From G963677325 sp963677325 (GTDB lineage Bacteria > Bacteroidota > Bacteroidia > Bacteroidales > Prolixibacteraceae), in NCBI GenBank assembly GCA_963677325.2, contig CAXXGM010000009.1, positions 1-64,000 of the forward strand: 64,000 nt of DNA, given 5' to 3'. Under the pieces are notes generated by a model. The model made no database searches. It was not told where the DNA came from and saw only the letters and a list, made by a program, of their open reading frames with translations. Shown here in pieces: positions 33,706 to 41,727 of the stretch. Each line of letters starts with the position of its first letter. Within the stretch, counting starts at the first letter, position 1. Both the position numbers and the translations under genes were made by a program.

Positions 33706-33916
33706 CTTTTTCTTTTTTATACGTGATATAGGCAATATACGAAGAATAAATCCTGATCATACCGTAAACGATAAGCAGAATTCCTAAACCTATCCTGACT
33801 GAATTATTAACTGGGAGCAGAGATGATGAATTAATCAAAATCACTGCTCCCAGTAATAAATAGACGATTGCCATGAAAGCCTTAAAAACAGGGAGAAACC
33901 CCATCATCTTTCTCAT
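33698..33916 (-). CDS. small two-helix membrane protein of the Ton operon
   Basis: The 72-aa protein has two membrane helices (FKAFMAIVYLLLGAVILINSSS and VRIGLGILLIVYGMIRIYSSYIA) and a charged C-terminus (YKKEKDE). I recognise it only by position: a short membrane protein commonly lies between tonB and the PstS-like gene in this operon type. Its stop overlaps the start of the PstS-like gene. Confidence 0.75.
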   Translation of the reverse strand: MRKMMGFLPVFKAFMAIVYLLLGAVILINSSSLLPVNNSVRIGLGILLIVYGMIRIYSSYIAYITYKKEKDE

Positions 33917-33929
33917 TTCATCTGCAATT

Positions 33930-34000
33930 CAGATTATCGTTTCAGCGTTTCAGAAGCTCAGGACATTAAAGCCTGAAACTCTGAAACTTTGAAACTTTTA
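33930..34000. repeat. GTTTCAG/CTGAAAC spacer repeat
   Basis: Contains cgtttcagcgtttcagaagc followed by gcctgaaactctgaaactttgaaac. The GTTTCAG and CTGAAAC words can pair, giving an mRNA hairpin between tonB and the small membrane protein gene that may stabilise or attenuate the downstream message. Confidence 0.5.
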
Positions 34001-34003
34001 AAA

Positions 34004-34813
34004 TTATTTACTTAATACAAAACTGAAAGGAAGAGTGAAAAATACCAATACTGGTTTTCCACCTTGCCGGCCTGGATTCCATGCCGGCATCTTCTGCAGA
34101 ACGCGGATTGCTTCTTCATCGCAGCCGCTTCCGATTCCACGGACAACTTTTATGTTGCCGATCTTTCCGTCCCTTCCAACAACAAATTGCACAATTACTT
34201 TGCCCTGGACCCCCATTTCTGAGGCAATTACCGGATATTTGAGATTACTGTTGATGAACTTCATCATCTCTTTCTGTCCACCCGGGTATTCAGGCATCTG
34301 TTCTACGTTGACAAAAGGTTTCTCCACTTCCTCAACAATTTCTTTGTTCTCTTTTGCAATAGGCGCAGCCACGTCATCGGTACCTTTGTTGAAATCAACG
34401 GATCCGATAGCGGCTTTTGCTTCAACAACTTCCTTTTGCATCTTAGGTTCCTCTTCATCAGACACCATTTCGTCCGGTTTAATGACCGGTGGGGTAAACT
34501 GAATTGTATTCCTTACCGGTGGTGGTGGAGGAGGTATCTCTTTCAGAATGTTCTCTTGTTCCTTGGGTTTATCCAGTTCAAGTTGAGAAAGTGTTCTGAC
34601 AGTGGTGTCTGCTACGTGCTTTTCAGGAAGAATAGACCTCAACAGACCAGGTCCTGTTACAGCAAGAACGAAGAGGACGGTAGCTATTATTAATGCTCTG
34701 AAATGTCTTTTGTTAGAATTTCTTCGCAATTCATAGGCACCGTAAGCTTGATTCTTACCTACAAAAACAAGGTCACACCACTCATTTGAAAAAATATCGT
34801 TATTTGCTGCCAT
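34004..34813 (-). CDS. tonB: TonB-family energy transducer
   Basis: The 269-aa protein has a short cytoplasmic start with WCDLVFVGKNQAYGAYELRRN, typical of Bacteroidota TonB. A single membrane helix (ALIIATVLFVLAVTGPGLLR) follows, then a proline-rich periplasmic linker (KEIPPPPPPVRN and acidic stretches), then the C-terminal TonB domain (residues about 180-269) with MPEYPGGQKEMMKFINSNLKYP, GVQGKVIVQFVVGRDG and MPAWNPGRQGGKPVLVFFTLP. It carries proton-motive-force energy from ExbBD to outer-membrane receptors. It is cotranscribed 13 bases after exbD. Confidence 0.93.
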   Translation of the reverse strand: MAANNDIFSNEWCDLVFVGKNQAYGAYELRRNSNKRHFRALIIATVLFVLAVTGPGLLRSILPEKHVADTTVRTLSQLELDKPKEQENILKEIPPPPPPVRNTIQFTPPVIKPDEMVSDEEEPKMQKEVVEAKAAIGSVDFNKGTDDVAAPIAKENKEIVEEVEKPFVNVEQMPEYPGGQKEMMKFINSNLKYPVIASEMGVQGKVIVQFVVGRDGKIGNIKVVRGIGSGCDEEAIRVLQKMPAWNPGRQGGKPVLVFFTLPFSFVLSK

Positions 34814-34826
34814 TAATATTCAATTT

Positions 34827-35447
34827 TCATGAGTTTGTTTTCTTGATCAACTCCTTATCATAATCGGAGATGTCAACTATAGCATAACGCCCGATATTAC
34901 AGATAGCCATCTCGTCGAGAATATTTACAAGATTCCCGTAAGAGGCGCCGTCCGTAGCTTTAATGATTACGATCGGAGCCGTTTTGTCAGACATGATTTG
35001 AGTTCTCTGCTTATCAAAGTCTTCAGCGGAGAGTTTTTTATCCGATTTCTTGGTTTTCAACTCCTCTACTTTTACCATGATGTCATAGTTCTTCTTGATC
35101 AGGAGTTTACGAACTCCTTTTGGAGAGAAATCGGTTTTAACTACCGTCGGATCCTGTCCTGTCTTTTCGTCGCGTGTGCCTTCGTAATAATAAACGGCAT
35201 TATCCTTATCCAGGACAATGGTGACAGCGCGTGAAGCTTTCACCTTAGTCTGCTCTTCCGGGGTAACGTTTTCCTTGGAAGGCATGGCTATTTCCATGGT
35301 TTGGGGCTTGCTAAAGGTTGTTGCCAACATGAAAAACGTGATCAGCAAGAACGCAAGGTCAACCATAGGGGTAAAGTCTACCCTGGTGGAAAGCTTTTTC
35401 GGCTTACCCTTTTCGCCTTTTCCTTTGTCTTGAGCTATTTCAGACAT
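34827..35447 (-). CDS. exbD: ExbD-family biopolymer transport protein, copy 2
   Basis: The 206-aa protein has one N-terminal membrane helix (TRVDFTPMVDLAFLLITFFMLATTFSKPQ). It bears the proton-conducting Asp in MVDLAFLLITFFM, then a periplasmic ExbD domain ending in YGNLVNILDEMAICNIGRYAIV. The central insert is rich in Lys and Glu (KTKKSDKKLSAEDFDKQ). It is a paralogue of the upstream exbD. Two ExbD proteins per operon are usual in Bacteroidota and probably form a heterodimer within the ExbB pentamer. Confidence 0.9.
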   Translation of the reverse strand: MSEIAQDKGKGEKGKPKKLSTRVDFTPMVDLAFLLITFFMLATTFSKPQTMEIAMPSKENVTPEEQTKVKASRAVTIVLDKDNAVYYYEGTRDEKTGQDPTVVKTDFSPKGVRKLLIKKNYDIMVKVEELKTKKSDKKLSAEDFDKQRTQIMSDKTAPIVIIKATDGASYGNLVNILDEMAICNIGRYAIVDISDYDKELIKKTNS

Positions 35448-35457
35448 AATTTTATAT

Positions 35458-36072
35458 TTACGGTTTTTCTAAATCAGGGGCACTCTCAAGACTGGTGATC
35501 AGGTTGTACCTGTTTTCGTTTAAGCCCTGCAATGTTCCCATCAATTTTTTAATAACCGGGTAAGCGGTAGCCTGATCGCCCTTAATTGCAATCCGCAGAT
35601 CCTTGTTTACAGTCCGCGCTGCGCTAACCCAATTCTTAAACTGATTATCCAGCGAATCGCAAGGTATTCCGATGGCATTTTCTTTCTTATCCCGTTCTCC
35701 CGGTTTAAGATCAAGATACTGTTTCATCACATTCATCGGAACACCAAAGCTGTTAATAAGGCTGAACTCTTTTAACTCTTGCGGTGTAAACTGCATGTTA
35801 TAGGCTTCACCCATTTTCGTAAGTAACTTCTCCCTGTTTTCCTGGCCGTCAATTCCGAAAAATACCTTACCCTGTGCATCCACCAAAATCATCATGATGT
35901 TAGTTTCGGGTATTTTAATTTCTGAAATTGAAGATGGAGTATGGACCTGTACCGGCTCTTTCTTTACAAAGTTTGAAGTAAGTATAAAGAAAGTAAGCAA
36001 CAGGAACCCCATATCACACATCGGAGCCATATCAAGGAGCGTACTTTTTCTCTTTGGTTTTATTCTTGGCAT
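35458..36072 (-). CDS. exbD: ExbD-family biopolymer transport protein, copy 1
   Basis: The 204-aa protein opens MPRIKPKRKSTLLDMAPMCDMGFLLLTFFILTSNFVKKEP. The membrane helix carries the functional Asp in PMCDMGFLLLTFFI. The periplasmic part has RIAIKGDQATAYPVIKKLMGTLQGLN near the C-terminus, the ExbD core. It differs from copy 2 in its insert (LKEFSLINSFGVPMNVMKQYL). It lies 94 bases after exbB and 10 bases before copy 2. Confidence 0.9.
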   Translation of the reverse strand: MPRIKPKRKSTLLDMAPMCDMGFLLLTFFILTSNFVKKEPVQVHTPSSISEIKIPETNIMMILVDAQGKVFFGIDGQENREKLLTKMGEAYNMQFTPQELKEFSLINSFGVPMNVMKQYLDLKPGERDKKENAIGIPCDSLDNQFKNWVSAARTVNKDLRIAIKGDQATAYPVIKKLMGTLQGLNENRYNLITSLESAPDLEKP

Positions 36073-36166
36073 ATTTTAATATATCAATATTAGTAAATGA
36101 ATTGTTCACTGTTTACAGTTGCTGCACTGAATTTACGAACAGCTTCCGTTCACTGTTTGCTATTCA

Positions 36167-36973
36167 TTATTTGTGCTTTGCAGCAAATGTCTGAGAAATA
36201 CTGTAGCCAGCTTCATCAATTGCGAAAGTAATCTTGTCGATCTTGGCTGTGTAATAGGCATAAGAAATGATGGCAAGGGCAGCAGAACCAATACCAAAAG
36301 CCGTGTTAATAAGAGCTTCAGAGATACCGGTTGCAAGAGCTACTGAGTCAGGAGAGCCTGCATTAGCCATAGCTGCGAAAGCACGGATCATACCAAGCAC
36401 AGTTCCTAACAGTCCCAACAGGGTTGCAAGGGATGAAATGGTAGCGATAACGTTCAGATTCTGTTCCAGGCTTGGAAGTTCCAATGAGGTAGCTTCTTCA
36501 ATGTTCTTCTGAATATCAAGAATCTTCTGTTCCTTGGTCATGGTGGCGTCATTTTCCAATAAAGCGTATTTTTCAAGAGCAGCTTTGGCTACACTACCAA
36601 CAGAACCCTGGAAACGATCACATTCAGCTATTGCAGCTTTGATGTTATTGTCAGCCAAATATTTTTTAAGTGTGGCTACAAATGTAACAGCCGATCCTTT
36701 ACCACCTGCCTGATTGATTGTGAAGAAACGCTCAATGGAAAAAGTAATAACTGTTAATAAAAGAGTCATCAATATAGGTACAATAAAACCACCTTTATAG
36801 ATAACACCGAGGAAATTACCTGGGAGAGGAGAATTCTTTGTATTACCTCCCATGAAGTTAGCGGGATTTCCCATGACATTCATGAAAACGATTATCGCGA
36901 TAATCAAAGCCACTGGGATTACTGATGCGGAAAAGAATTTTTGAAACTTACCGGTTCCTTTTGTAGATTTCAT
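36167..36973 (-). CDS. exbB: ExbB/TolQ/MotA-family proton channel
   Basis: The 268-aa protein has three membrane helices: SVIPVALIIAIIVFMNVMG, GGFIVPILMTLLLTVITFSIE and, at the C-terminal end, the paired region VIATISSLATLLGLLGTVLGMIRAFAAM with SEALINTAFGIGSAALAIISY. The GLLGTVxGM and TAFGI segments are the ExbB/TolQ signature. It forms the pentameric channel that drives ExbD and TonB. It is the first gene of the seven-gene minus-strand operon; a candidate -7 element lies about 90 bases upstream. Confidence 0.93.
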   Translation of the reverse strand: MKSTKGTGKFQKFFSASVIPVALIIAIIVFMNVMGNPANFMGGNTKNSPLPGNFLGVIYKGGFIVPILMTLLLTVITFSIERFFTINQAGGKGSAVTFVATLKKYLADNNIKAAIAECDRFQGSVGSVAKAALEKYALLENDATMTKEQKILDIQKNIEEATSLELPSLEQNLNVIATISSLATLLGLLGTVLGMIRAFAAMANAGSPDSVALATGISEALINTAFGIGSAALAIISYAYYTAKIDKITFAIDEAGYSISQTFAAKHK

Positions 36974-37550
36974 ACGTTAAAATAACTAAAGTTTATAAAT
37001 AAATGAAAAAATTAATATGAAGAAATGAAAGTTAAATCATTCCTTCTTTGTTAAATTAATAATACAAAAATAATTAAAACTCAACAAATTGAATTTTATT
37101 TTCAAATTTTTTTTAATATGGTTCAAATTTTAAAATCAAACCAAAGAAGAATAAGTCTTCATCTGAGGATTTGTTTTTCATTCAACCCGCTGGAAATAAT
37201 ACTTATCAACAGCTGAAAAAATGGAAACTAAATCTTGAATCTCCCCATTTTTGAAATTCTTCCAAATTTCCAATTAAAAATATTTTCACCACTTAAAGAA
37301 CTCTAAATCCAGTTAAAATATAGTTGTTCAACCTTATTTTAAAGGGAATCTGATATTTTTTTGAAAAAGATTTATCTGTAAAATGGGATGTGATCAAAAT
37401 CCTTTTTGCGTAAACCCTGTTCCTTGAAACATCGTGGACAAAAATAATAATTCAAACAATTTAATATTAAAAAAAAGATATTTTTTTATTTCCTTAACAT
37501 TTAATGCTCGTTTTTATTTCAATCTTCCTGCATATTCAGAGACTTTAGCG
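36974..37550. other. AT-rich divergent intergenic region
   Basis: No confident gene. It carries the exbB promoter side (36974-37100). The rest is AT-rich with poly-A/T runs. An open frame from 37434 lacks an ATG and looks fortuitous. Confidence 0.6.
37065..37072 (-). promoter_or_regulatory. candidate -7 element for exbB operon
   Basis: Minus-strand TATTTTTG matches TAnnTTTG exactly, about 90 bases before the exbB ATG. The expected upstream TTTG is not well placed, so this is a weak call. Confidence 0.35.
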
Positions 37551-37664
37551 ATGAATTTTTTATTCAGTCATTTGCTTTTCTTTCATTTGATTGGGGTTTT
37601 GCCTTTCATATTCTTTCTTTTGGCCGTTTTTTTCGGAGTGAAAAAGCGTAAAATACTTTTATAA
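37551..37664 (+). CDS. possible 37-aa single-helix membrane peptide
   Basis: The ATG at 37551 opens a short frame of 37 codons encoding MNFLFSHLLFFHLIGVLPFI, then a hydrophobic run ending in GVKKRKILL. Layout: one membrane helix with a positive C-terminus. I do not recognise a family. Base composition is close to the surrounding AT-rich DNA, so it may be chance. Confidence 0.25.
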   Translation: MNFLFSHLLFFHLIGVLPFIFFLLAVFFGVKKRKILL

Positions 37665-37751
37665 AGGTGCAGCAAAACTTTTGTTTTAATCCTTAAACTT
37701 GCCTTTCCCCGAAATACTGTGTAAATTGTATACTATTTAAAAGCAGGAATT

Positions 37752-38108
37752 ATGAGTCACGAAAAATTAAAAAATTGCATCGACGTATGTTACGATTGTG
37801 CCATAGAATGCAAACATTGTGAAGTCTCCTGTCTGAATGAGGAGGATGTAAAAATGCTTGTGCGCTGCATAAAACTCAACAGCGATTGTACCGCAATGTG
37901 TAATCTGACGGCCACGATGATGGCTGGCGGAAGCGAATTTGTAAATGAATTTTTACAGCTCTGTGCCTTTATTTGTGACGATTGTGCAACCGAGTGTGAA
38001 AAACATTCTCATATGGAGCATTGTAAAAAATGTGCCGAAGCTTGCAAAAGATGTGCAGACGAATGCCGTGAAACAATTAAGATTAATAAAGTTCAGGTTG
38101 CCTATTAA
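37752..38108 (+). CDS. Cys-rich four-helix-bundle copper-binding protein (Csp/DUF326-like)
   Basis: The 118-aa protein has 18 Cys, at residues 9, 13, 16, 20, 23, 27, 39, 46, 50, 71, 75, 78, 82, 91, 94, 98, 101 and 105, mostly spaced three or four apart so that they line the inside of helices. Segments include CIDVCYDCAIECKHCEVSC and HCKKCAEACKRCADEC. This is the layout of cytosolic copper-storage proteins (Csp3-like, DUF326), which bind many Cu(I) ions in a four-helix core. There is no Tat or Sec signal, so it is cytoplasmic. It stands alone, with no copper ATPase or regulator adjacent. Confidence 0.88.
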   Translation: MSHEKLKNCIDVCYDCAIECKHCEVSCLNEEDVKMLVRCIKLNSDCTAMCNLTATMMAGGSEFVNEFLQLCAFICDDCATECEKHSHMEHCKKCAEACKRCADECRETIKINKVQVAY

Positions 38109-38119
38109 GTAATTGGAAT

Positions 38120-38252
38120 AAAATAATGTCATTTGAGGCTTATAGACTATAGGTGTTTAGGCTAAAGGCAAAAAGGGAATATTAGGATCCTTCAGCCTAA
38201 AGTCTAAACTCCTTCAGCCTCAAAATACGACATCATATTCCTGGCATTGCTT
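38120..38252 (-). repeat. 133-bp dispersed repeat, copy 2 (inverted)
   Basis: Inverted copy of 19530-19662, of equal length. It begins aaaataatgtcatttgaggc and ends ttcctggcattgctt on the plus strand. It starts 12 bases after the copper-protein stop. Conserved words: taggtgtttaggctaaa, ggatccttcagcctaaagtc, aatacgacatcatattcctg. Confidence 0.85.
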
Positions 38253-38333
38253 AATATAAATAATGAGAATCATTAGTGACCGGGTAAATAAATTTGAAGC
38301 CATGAATTATCAATTATAATAAGGCTTTTGGAA

Positions 38334-38490
38334 AGATGTCGCCACTACGTGGCTTATTTTTCAAATGATTGTTATTTCTACAAAGCTTCAGCTGCTACGC
38401 AGCTTTTGTCTCGGCAACATAGTCGCCATATCTTTGTAGAATAGTGTGTTATAAAAATATTAGAGCCATGTAGTGGTGACATTTTAGTCT
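38334..38490 (+). repeat. degenerate REP-like pair outside the main array
   Basis: Opens gatgtcgccactacgtggct and closes agccatgtagtggtgacatt. These are the same architecture as gtcgccgttacacggc and agccgtgtaacggcgtcatt in the 43-kb array. In between lie cagctgctacgcagctttt and further diverged units. A likely relic of the same REP family, 4.5 kb from the transposase. Confidence 0.65.
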
Positions 38491-38492
38491 AT

Positions 38493-38730
38493 TAACGTGA
38501 GTTCGATCTAAGCAATGGATAACCTAATCTGTCAAAAACACCTAAGTAGAAATGGTTCAGAGAGAAAAACCGACCTCATTACCTGATTTAATCAGGTAAT
38601 GAGGTCGGTAAAAAGGTGAAATCAATCCCACCTACTGAGGTGTTTTTTTTAGATTAGGTTATCGAAAACAACATTAGCACTCAAACAATCAAGCATTACC
38701 CTATCCAACACTTAGATCGAACTCACGTTA
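38493..38730. mobile_element. 238-bp nested-palindrome MITE
   Basis: Perfect 20-bp terminal inverted repeats, TAACGTGAGTTCGATCTAAG (38493-38512) and its complement (38711-38730). Inside are a 13-bp pair gataacctaatct/agattaggttatc (38518-38530, 38651-38663), a 10-bp pair aaaaacacct/aggtgttttt, and a central perfect 20-bp hairpin accgacctcattacctgatt around T38589. It has no coding capacity. Size, ends and symmetry fit a non-autonomous MITE mobilised by a DDE transposase that is not in this window. Confidence 0.88.
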
Positions 38731-39100
38731 TTAAAATTTTACTCGGACACTAATGAATGAGAAAAATAAATGTCGTATCTGCAGTCAGGATGGTTACGAA
38801 CGTGAAAAATGTGACTAATTCTTCAAAACAGCAAGATTCACCAGTTTTGGCACATCCAGTGAAGAGGGTCTAAAAAGATAGCGAATCCTCCAATCCTTAT
38901 ACCTGTTTTAGAATATTATCAGGGAAGTATTGCCTGTGCATTTACTGTATAATGTTTGTGCAGTTCCTGTGCTAAAATTGCACAGCAAGTGCACAGTAAG
39001 TGCACAGTAAGTGCACAGTGAATGCACACAAAATAATACCCTGGTAGAGTTTCGGGTGGATGCGGATATGGCAACAGCGATAAAGGGATTGAAAAGGGAA
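38731..39100. other. intergenic stretch with 11-bp tandem repeat
   Basis: No convincing gene; a 38-codon frame at 38757-38873 has no recognisable content. At 38979-39022 four 11-base units tgcaca-g-c/t-a/g-ag/aa stand in tandem (tgcacagtaag type). The stretch ends at the stop of the large minus-strand secreted protein gene. Confidence 0.6.
38979..39030 (+). repeat. 11-bp tandem repeat (tgcacagtaag)
   Basis: Units tgcacagcaag, tgcacagtaag, tgcacagtaag, tgcacagtgaa, then partial tgcacaca, starting at 38979, 38990, 39001, 39012 and 39023. Confidence 0.85.
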
Positions 39101-41512
39101 TCAGTTCTCTTTTCTGGCAGCGATGGTATGCTCCTCGAGATAAATGGTGCCATTCTCTGAAATACCTTCGATCCGGACATTCAAATTATTTATTTGCCGT
39201 GGAACGTTGAATTTAAATGAGGCAACCCCTGTTGAATCGGTGATGATGTCAGGCTTCCAGTAAATGGAGGCATACTTCTGATAAGTTTCAGTTTCCGGAG
39301 TCTGTAAATATTTTGGAGTGTAGTATTGTATGGGTGCGGAATATCCTTTTACCAAAAAATTCTTCAGGTTGGTTGGGGTTGAATCTTCCAAATAAAGAGG
39401 CGTTGTTCTGGTCTTGATTATAATCCCGCCGCCACCTCCTACCATGGCATTACCATTCTTATTGACTGAAATGGCTTCAATCTCGTTCAGCGTAAAACTT
39501 GAAAGAACAGACCAGTCCTGCATTTCCATTTCATCAATAATCAGTTTCGGTTGGGTGTTTGAAGTACTTCTTCCCAAATTAACCGTATAACTTCCGTCGG
39601 CAGTACGTGCAAGTCGCACATTAAACTCGTAAAGAAGAAAAGTTTCTAAACTATTGAAATGCAATTTATCTTTTGTGATCTCAACCGTTTTGTCAAAAGG
39701 AGAAACATAGATATCTTTCTCGAAAGGCTTTTTCTTCTCCCCTTTGATGACCACTTCAGAAAGCTGGATTACGCCTGGCATAAATTTCAGCGGGGCTTCT
39801 ATTTTTTCTTCTGTGATTTCCGAAAGAGATATAAACGGTTTGGTCTTAATGATGGTATCGGGCTTGTAATCAGGTGCTAAAGAGGCTGTGATGGTGCGGT
39901 TCCATCCTTTCCCTTTGTCGCTGGAAGCTGAAACAATTACGAGTGAAGAGTCCGAAAGATAAAGATTCGGGAAAGAATAACGACCTGTCGGATCAACTTT
40001 GCCAACAGAGAAGAGCTTATTTACCGGCGAAAAGAGTGAAACGTTGCCGCTCCTGGTTTCTTTCCCATTCAGCCAGCTCTTTACTTTTCCTTCAATCGTA
40101 AACCCTTTTTCAAAGACATTGGGAAACTCTCTATCAAATGAGATTTTGCTGGTGTCTTTTTGGGCAGCCAACTTCTCCCATTCATATTTCCGCCATCCCT
40201 GGGTAAGCATCAGCAGGTCCAGTGCGATTAAATGCTCAGCATCCTGCTTTTCAATATAGTATTGTGGATTTTCTATTTTTCCCCTTATCCCTGATTTTAA
40301 CAAGGCATTGGCCAATAAACTATTTGTAAAATGGTTGGACGCGGTTTCTTCAGGGAGCACTGAAATACTTAAACTGGAAGCGTGATGCTTCACCGAATCA
40401 CTTTGGATTTTAAGGTTGAATTGCACACTATCTTCAACAGCCAGGGCTTTAATATCTATGTTCCCTTTTATATTTTTTATGTTGTTGTAAAAAAGACGTT
40501 CACAAACCGGTTGAAAGCCTTCATCAAAAACGGTCAGGTAATTCACACCATTCCCTGCATTTTTTCTGTCAAATGAAAAGGTTATAGAAGGTTTTTCAGA
40601 AGTCAGCCTGGCCGAAAATACCTGGAATACGTTCCCATTTGCATGCACCAAAATCTGAAGTATTCTCTCTTTTTCAATGGATTCAGGATTGGATTTAACT
40701 TCCACCACGATCTTTTTATTGTGGAATGCGTTGATAGTGGCAATGACTCCTTTTGTTTCGACAGGTGGTAAATTCAGTACTTCTTCTTTTCCATCAGGCA
40801 TAGTTACCTTTGACTTATAGACAGAATTCTTTTCGGGTTCGATGATAACTTGTCCCATTCCCATTTTGTCAAGATTGAAAGAAGTGACACTGTCATTTTT
40901 CTCATCAAGGATGATCCCTTTTAATGCAGCAGGTTTTCCATTGGGATCCAATGCTTTAACAGCCACTTTGTTAAAAGTTCCGGCCAGCAGAGTGCCGCTT
41001 TCAGGGAAAAACTGAACATCGTATGTCAAATCTCCCTTTGCCGTTTCTCGTGATTTTCCGACAATTTCCAGCGGTTGGTCAAACTCTTCCGGAGTGTAGA
41101 AGTTCTTCATCCAGTTTGTATAAGCGCGGAAGACGTACTTGCCCGGTGATTCCTGATTGTCAATTTTCATCATGCTGTTGGCCGTGCCATTGTTTACAGC
41201 CAGTATTTTATGCCCGATGAGTTTCCCTTTTTCGTTGTATAGCTCTACATAAAGGTTGTGGGTGTAGGAATTGAGCGTTCCTTTCATCGGATCGGTAACG
41301 TAAGCTGTAAACCAGATATCATCTCCGGGCAGGTAGCATGATTTATTAAAATGGATATAAACCTGTTCCTTAAAAAAGTTATTGCTTTTAGCATATGGCT
41401 GTATAACTTCTTTGTTGAAGTTTTCCAGCGAAGAGGGTTCTTCCTGGCAGAATGAATTAAAGCTTAGGAGCATCAAAGCTGTGCAACCAAATATCCGGTA
41501 GAAATCTCTCAT
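39101..41512 (-). CDS. secreted MG2-domain/TonB-plug-like protein
   Basis: The 803-aa protein has a signal peptide (MRDFYRIFGCTALMLLSFNSFCQ). An N-terminal macroglobulin MG2-like domain has KEQVYIHFNKSCYLPGDDIWFTAYV and GKYVFRAYTNWMKNF. Several beta domains follow (FFPESGTLLAGTFNKVAVKALDPNGKPA), and near residue 600-720 a plug-like segment of TonB-dependent receptors: LSEVVIKGEKKK, PKLIIDEMEMQDWSVLSSF, VGGGGGIIIKTRT. The C-terminus resembles an MG domain (GVASFKFNVPRQINNLNVRIEGI). No beta-barrel is present, so it is not itself a receptor. This Bacteroidota family is probably envelope-associated; function unknown. Confidence 0.8.
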   Translation of the reverse strand: MRDFYRIFGCTALMLLSFNSFCQEEPSSLENFNKEVIQPYAKSNNFFKEQVYIHFNKSCYLPGDDIWFTAYVTDPMKGTLNSYTHNLYVELYNEKGKLIGHKILAVNNGTANSMMKIDNQESPGKYVFRAYTNWMKNFYTPEEFDQPLEIVGKSRETAKGDLTYDVQFFPESGTLLAGTFNKVAVKALDPNGKPAALKGIILDEKNDSVTSFNLDKMGMGQVIIEPEKNSVYKSKVTMPDGKEEVLNLPPVETKGVIATINAFHNKKIVVEVKSNPESIEKERILQILVHANGNVFQVFSARLTSEKPSITFSFDRKNAGNGVNYLTVFDEGFQPVCERLFYNNIKNIKGNIDIKALAVEDSVQFNLKIQSDSVKHHASSLSISVLPEETASNHFTNSLLANALLKSGIRGKIENPQYYIEKQDAEHLIALDLLMLTQGWRKYEWEKLAAQKDTSKISFDREFPNVFEKGFTIEGKVKSWLNGKETRSGNVSLFSPVNKLFSVGKVDPTGRYSFPNLYLSDSSLVIVSASSDKGKGWNRTITASLAPDYKPDTIIKTKPFISLSEITEEKIEAPLKFMPGVIQLSEVVIKGEKKKPFEKDIYVSPFDKTVEITKDKLHFNSLETFLLYEFNVRLARTADGSYTVNLGRSTSNTQPKLIIDEMEMQDWSVLSSFTLNEIEAISVNKNGNAMVGGGGGIIIKTRTTPLYLEDSTPTNLKNFLVKGYSAPIQYYTPKYLQTPETETYQKYASIYWKPDIITDSTGVASFKFNVPRQINNLNVRIEGISENGTIYLEEHTIAARKEN

Positions 41513-41656
41513 TTCATGAAGATTAGTTAAAACAGAAAGACGTGCAACGATGATTCAATGTGCTTTTGACTGATAAAAATGTAAAAGGTTTAATTGTTTC
41601 GATAAAAGCAAAAATCGAGCCATAGATTTTGGCTTTGGCCGTGAACTTAAATAAAA

Positions 41657-41679
41657 AAGCTGCCTGATTAAAGCAGCTT
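41657..41679 (-). terminator. terminator downstream of asd
   Basis: Minus strand: aagctgc, loop tttaatcag, gcagctt followed by ttttatttaag. It lies about 50 bases after the asd stop and fits an intrinsic terminator. Confidence 0.8.
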
Positions 41680-41727
41680 CATAGTATCATAAACATCCAA
41701 TGACGGATACAATCTTTCTAATGGATA

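Noticed and set aside
37434..37550. N-terminal extension of the small membrane peptide (frame from 37434)
   Set aside because: Starts with a non-ATG codon and reads low-complexity Asn/Lys-rich AT DNA; only the part from 37551 could be a peptide.
38908..39180. 90-codon minus-strand frame overlapping the end of the MG2 protein gene
   Set aside because: Runs through the 11-bp tandem repeat and lies antisense in phase to neither gene; composition is repeat-driven.
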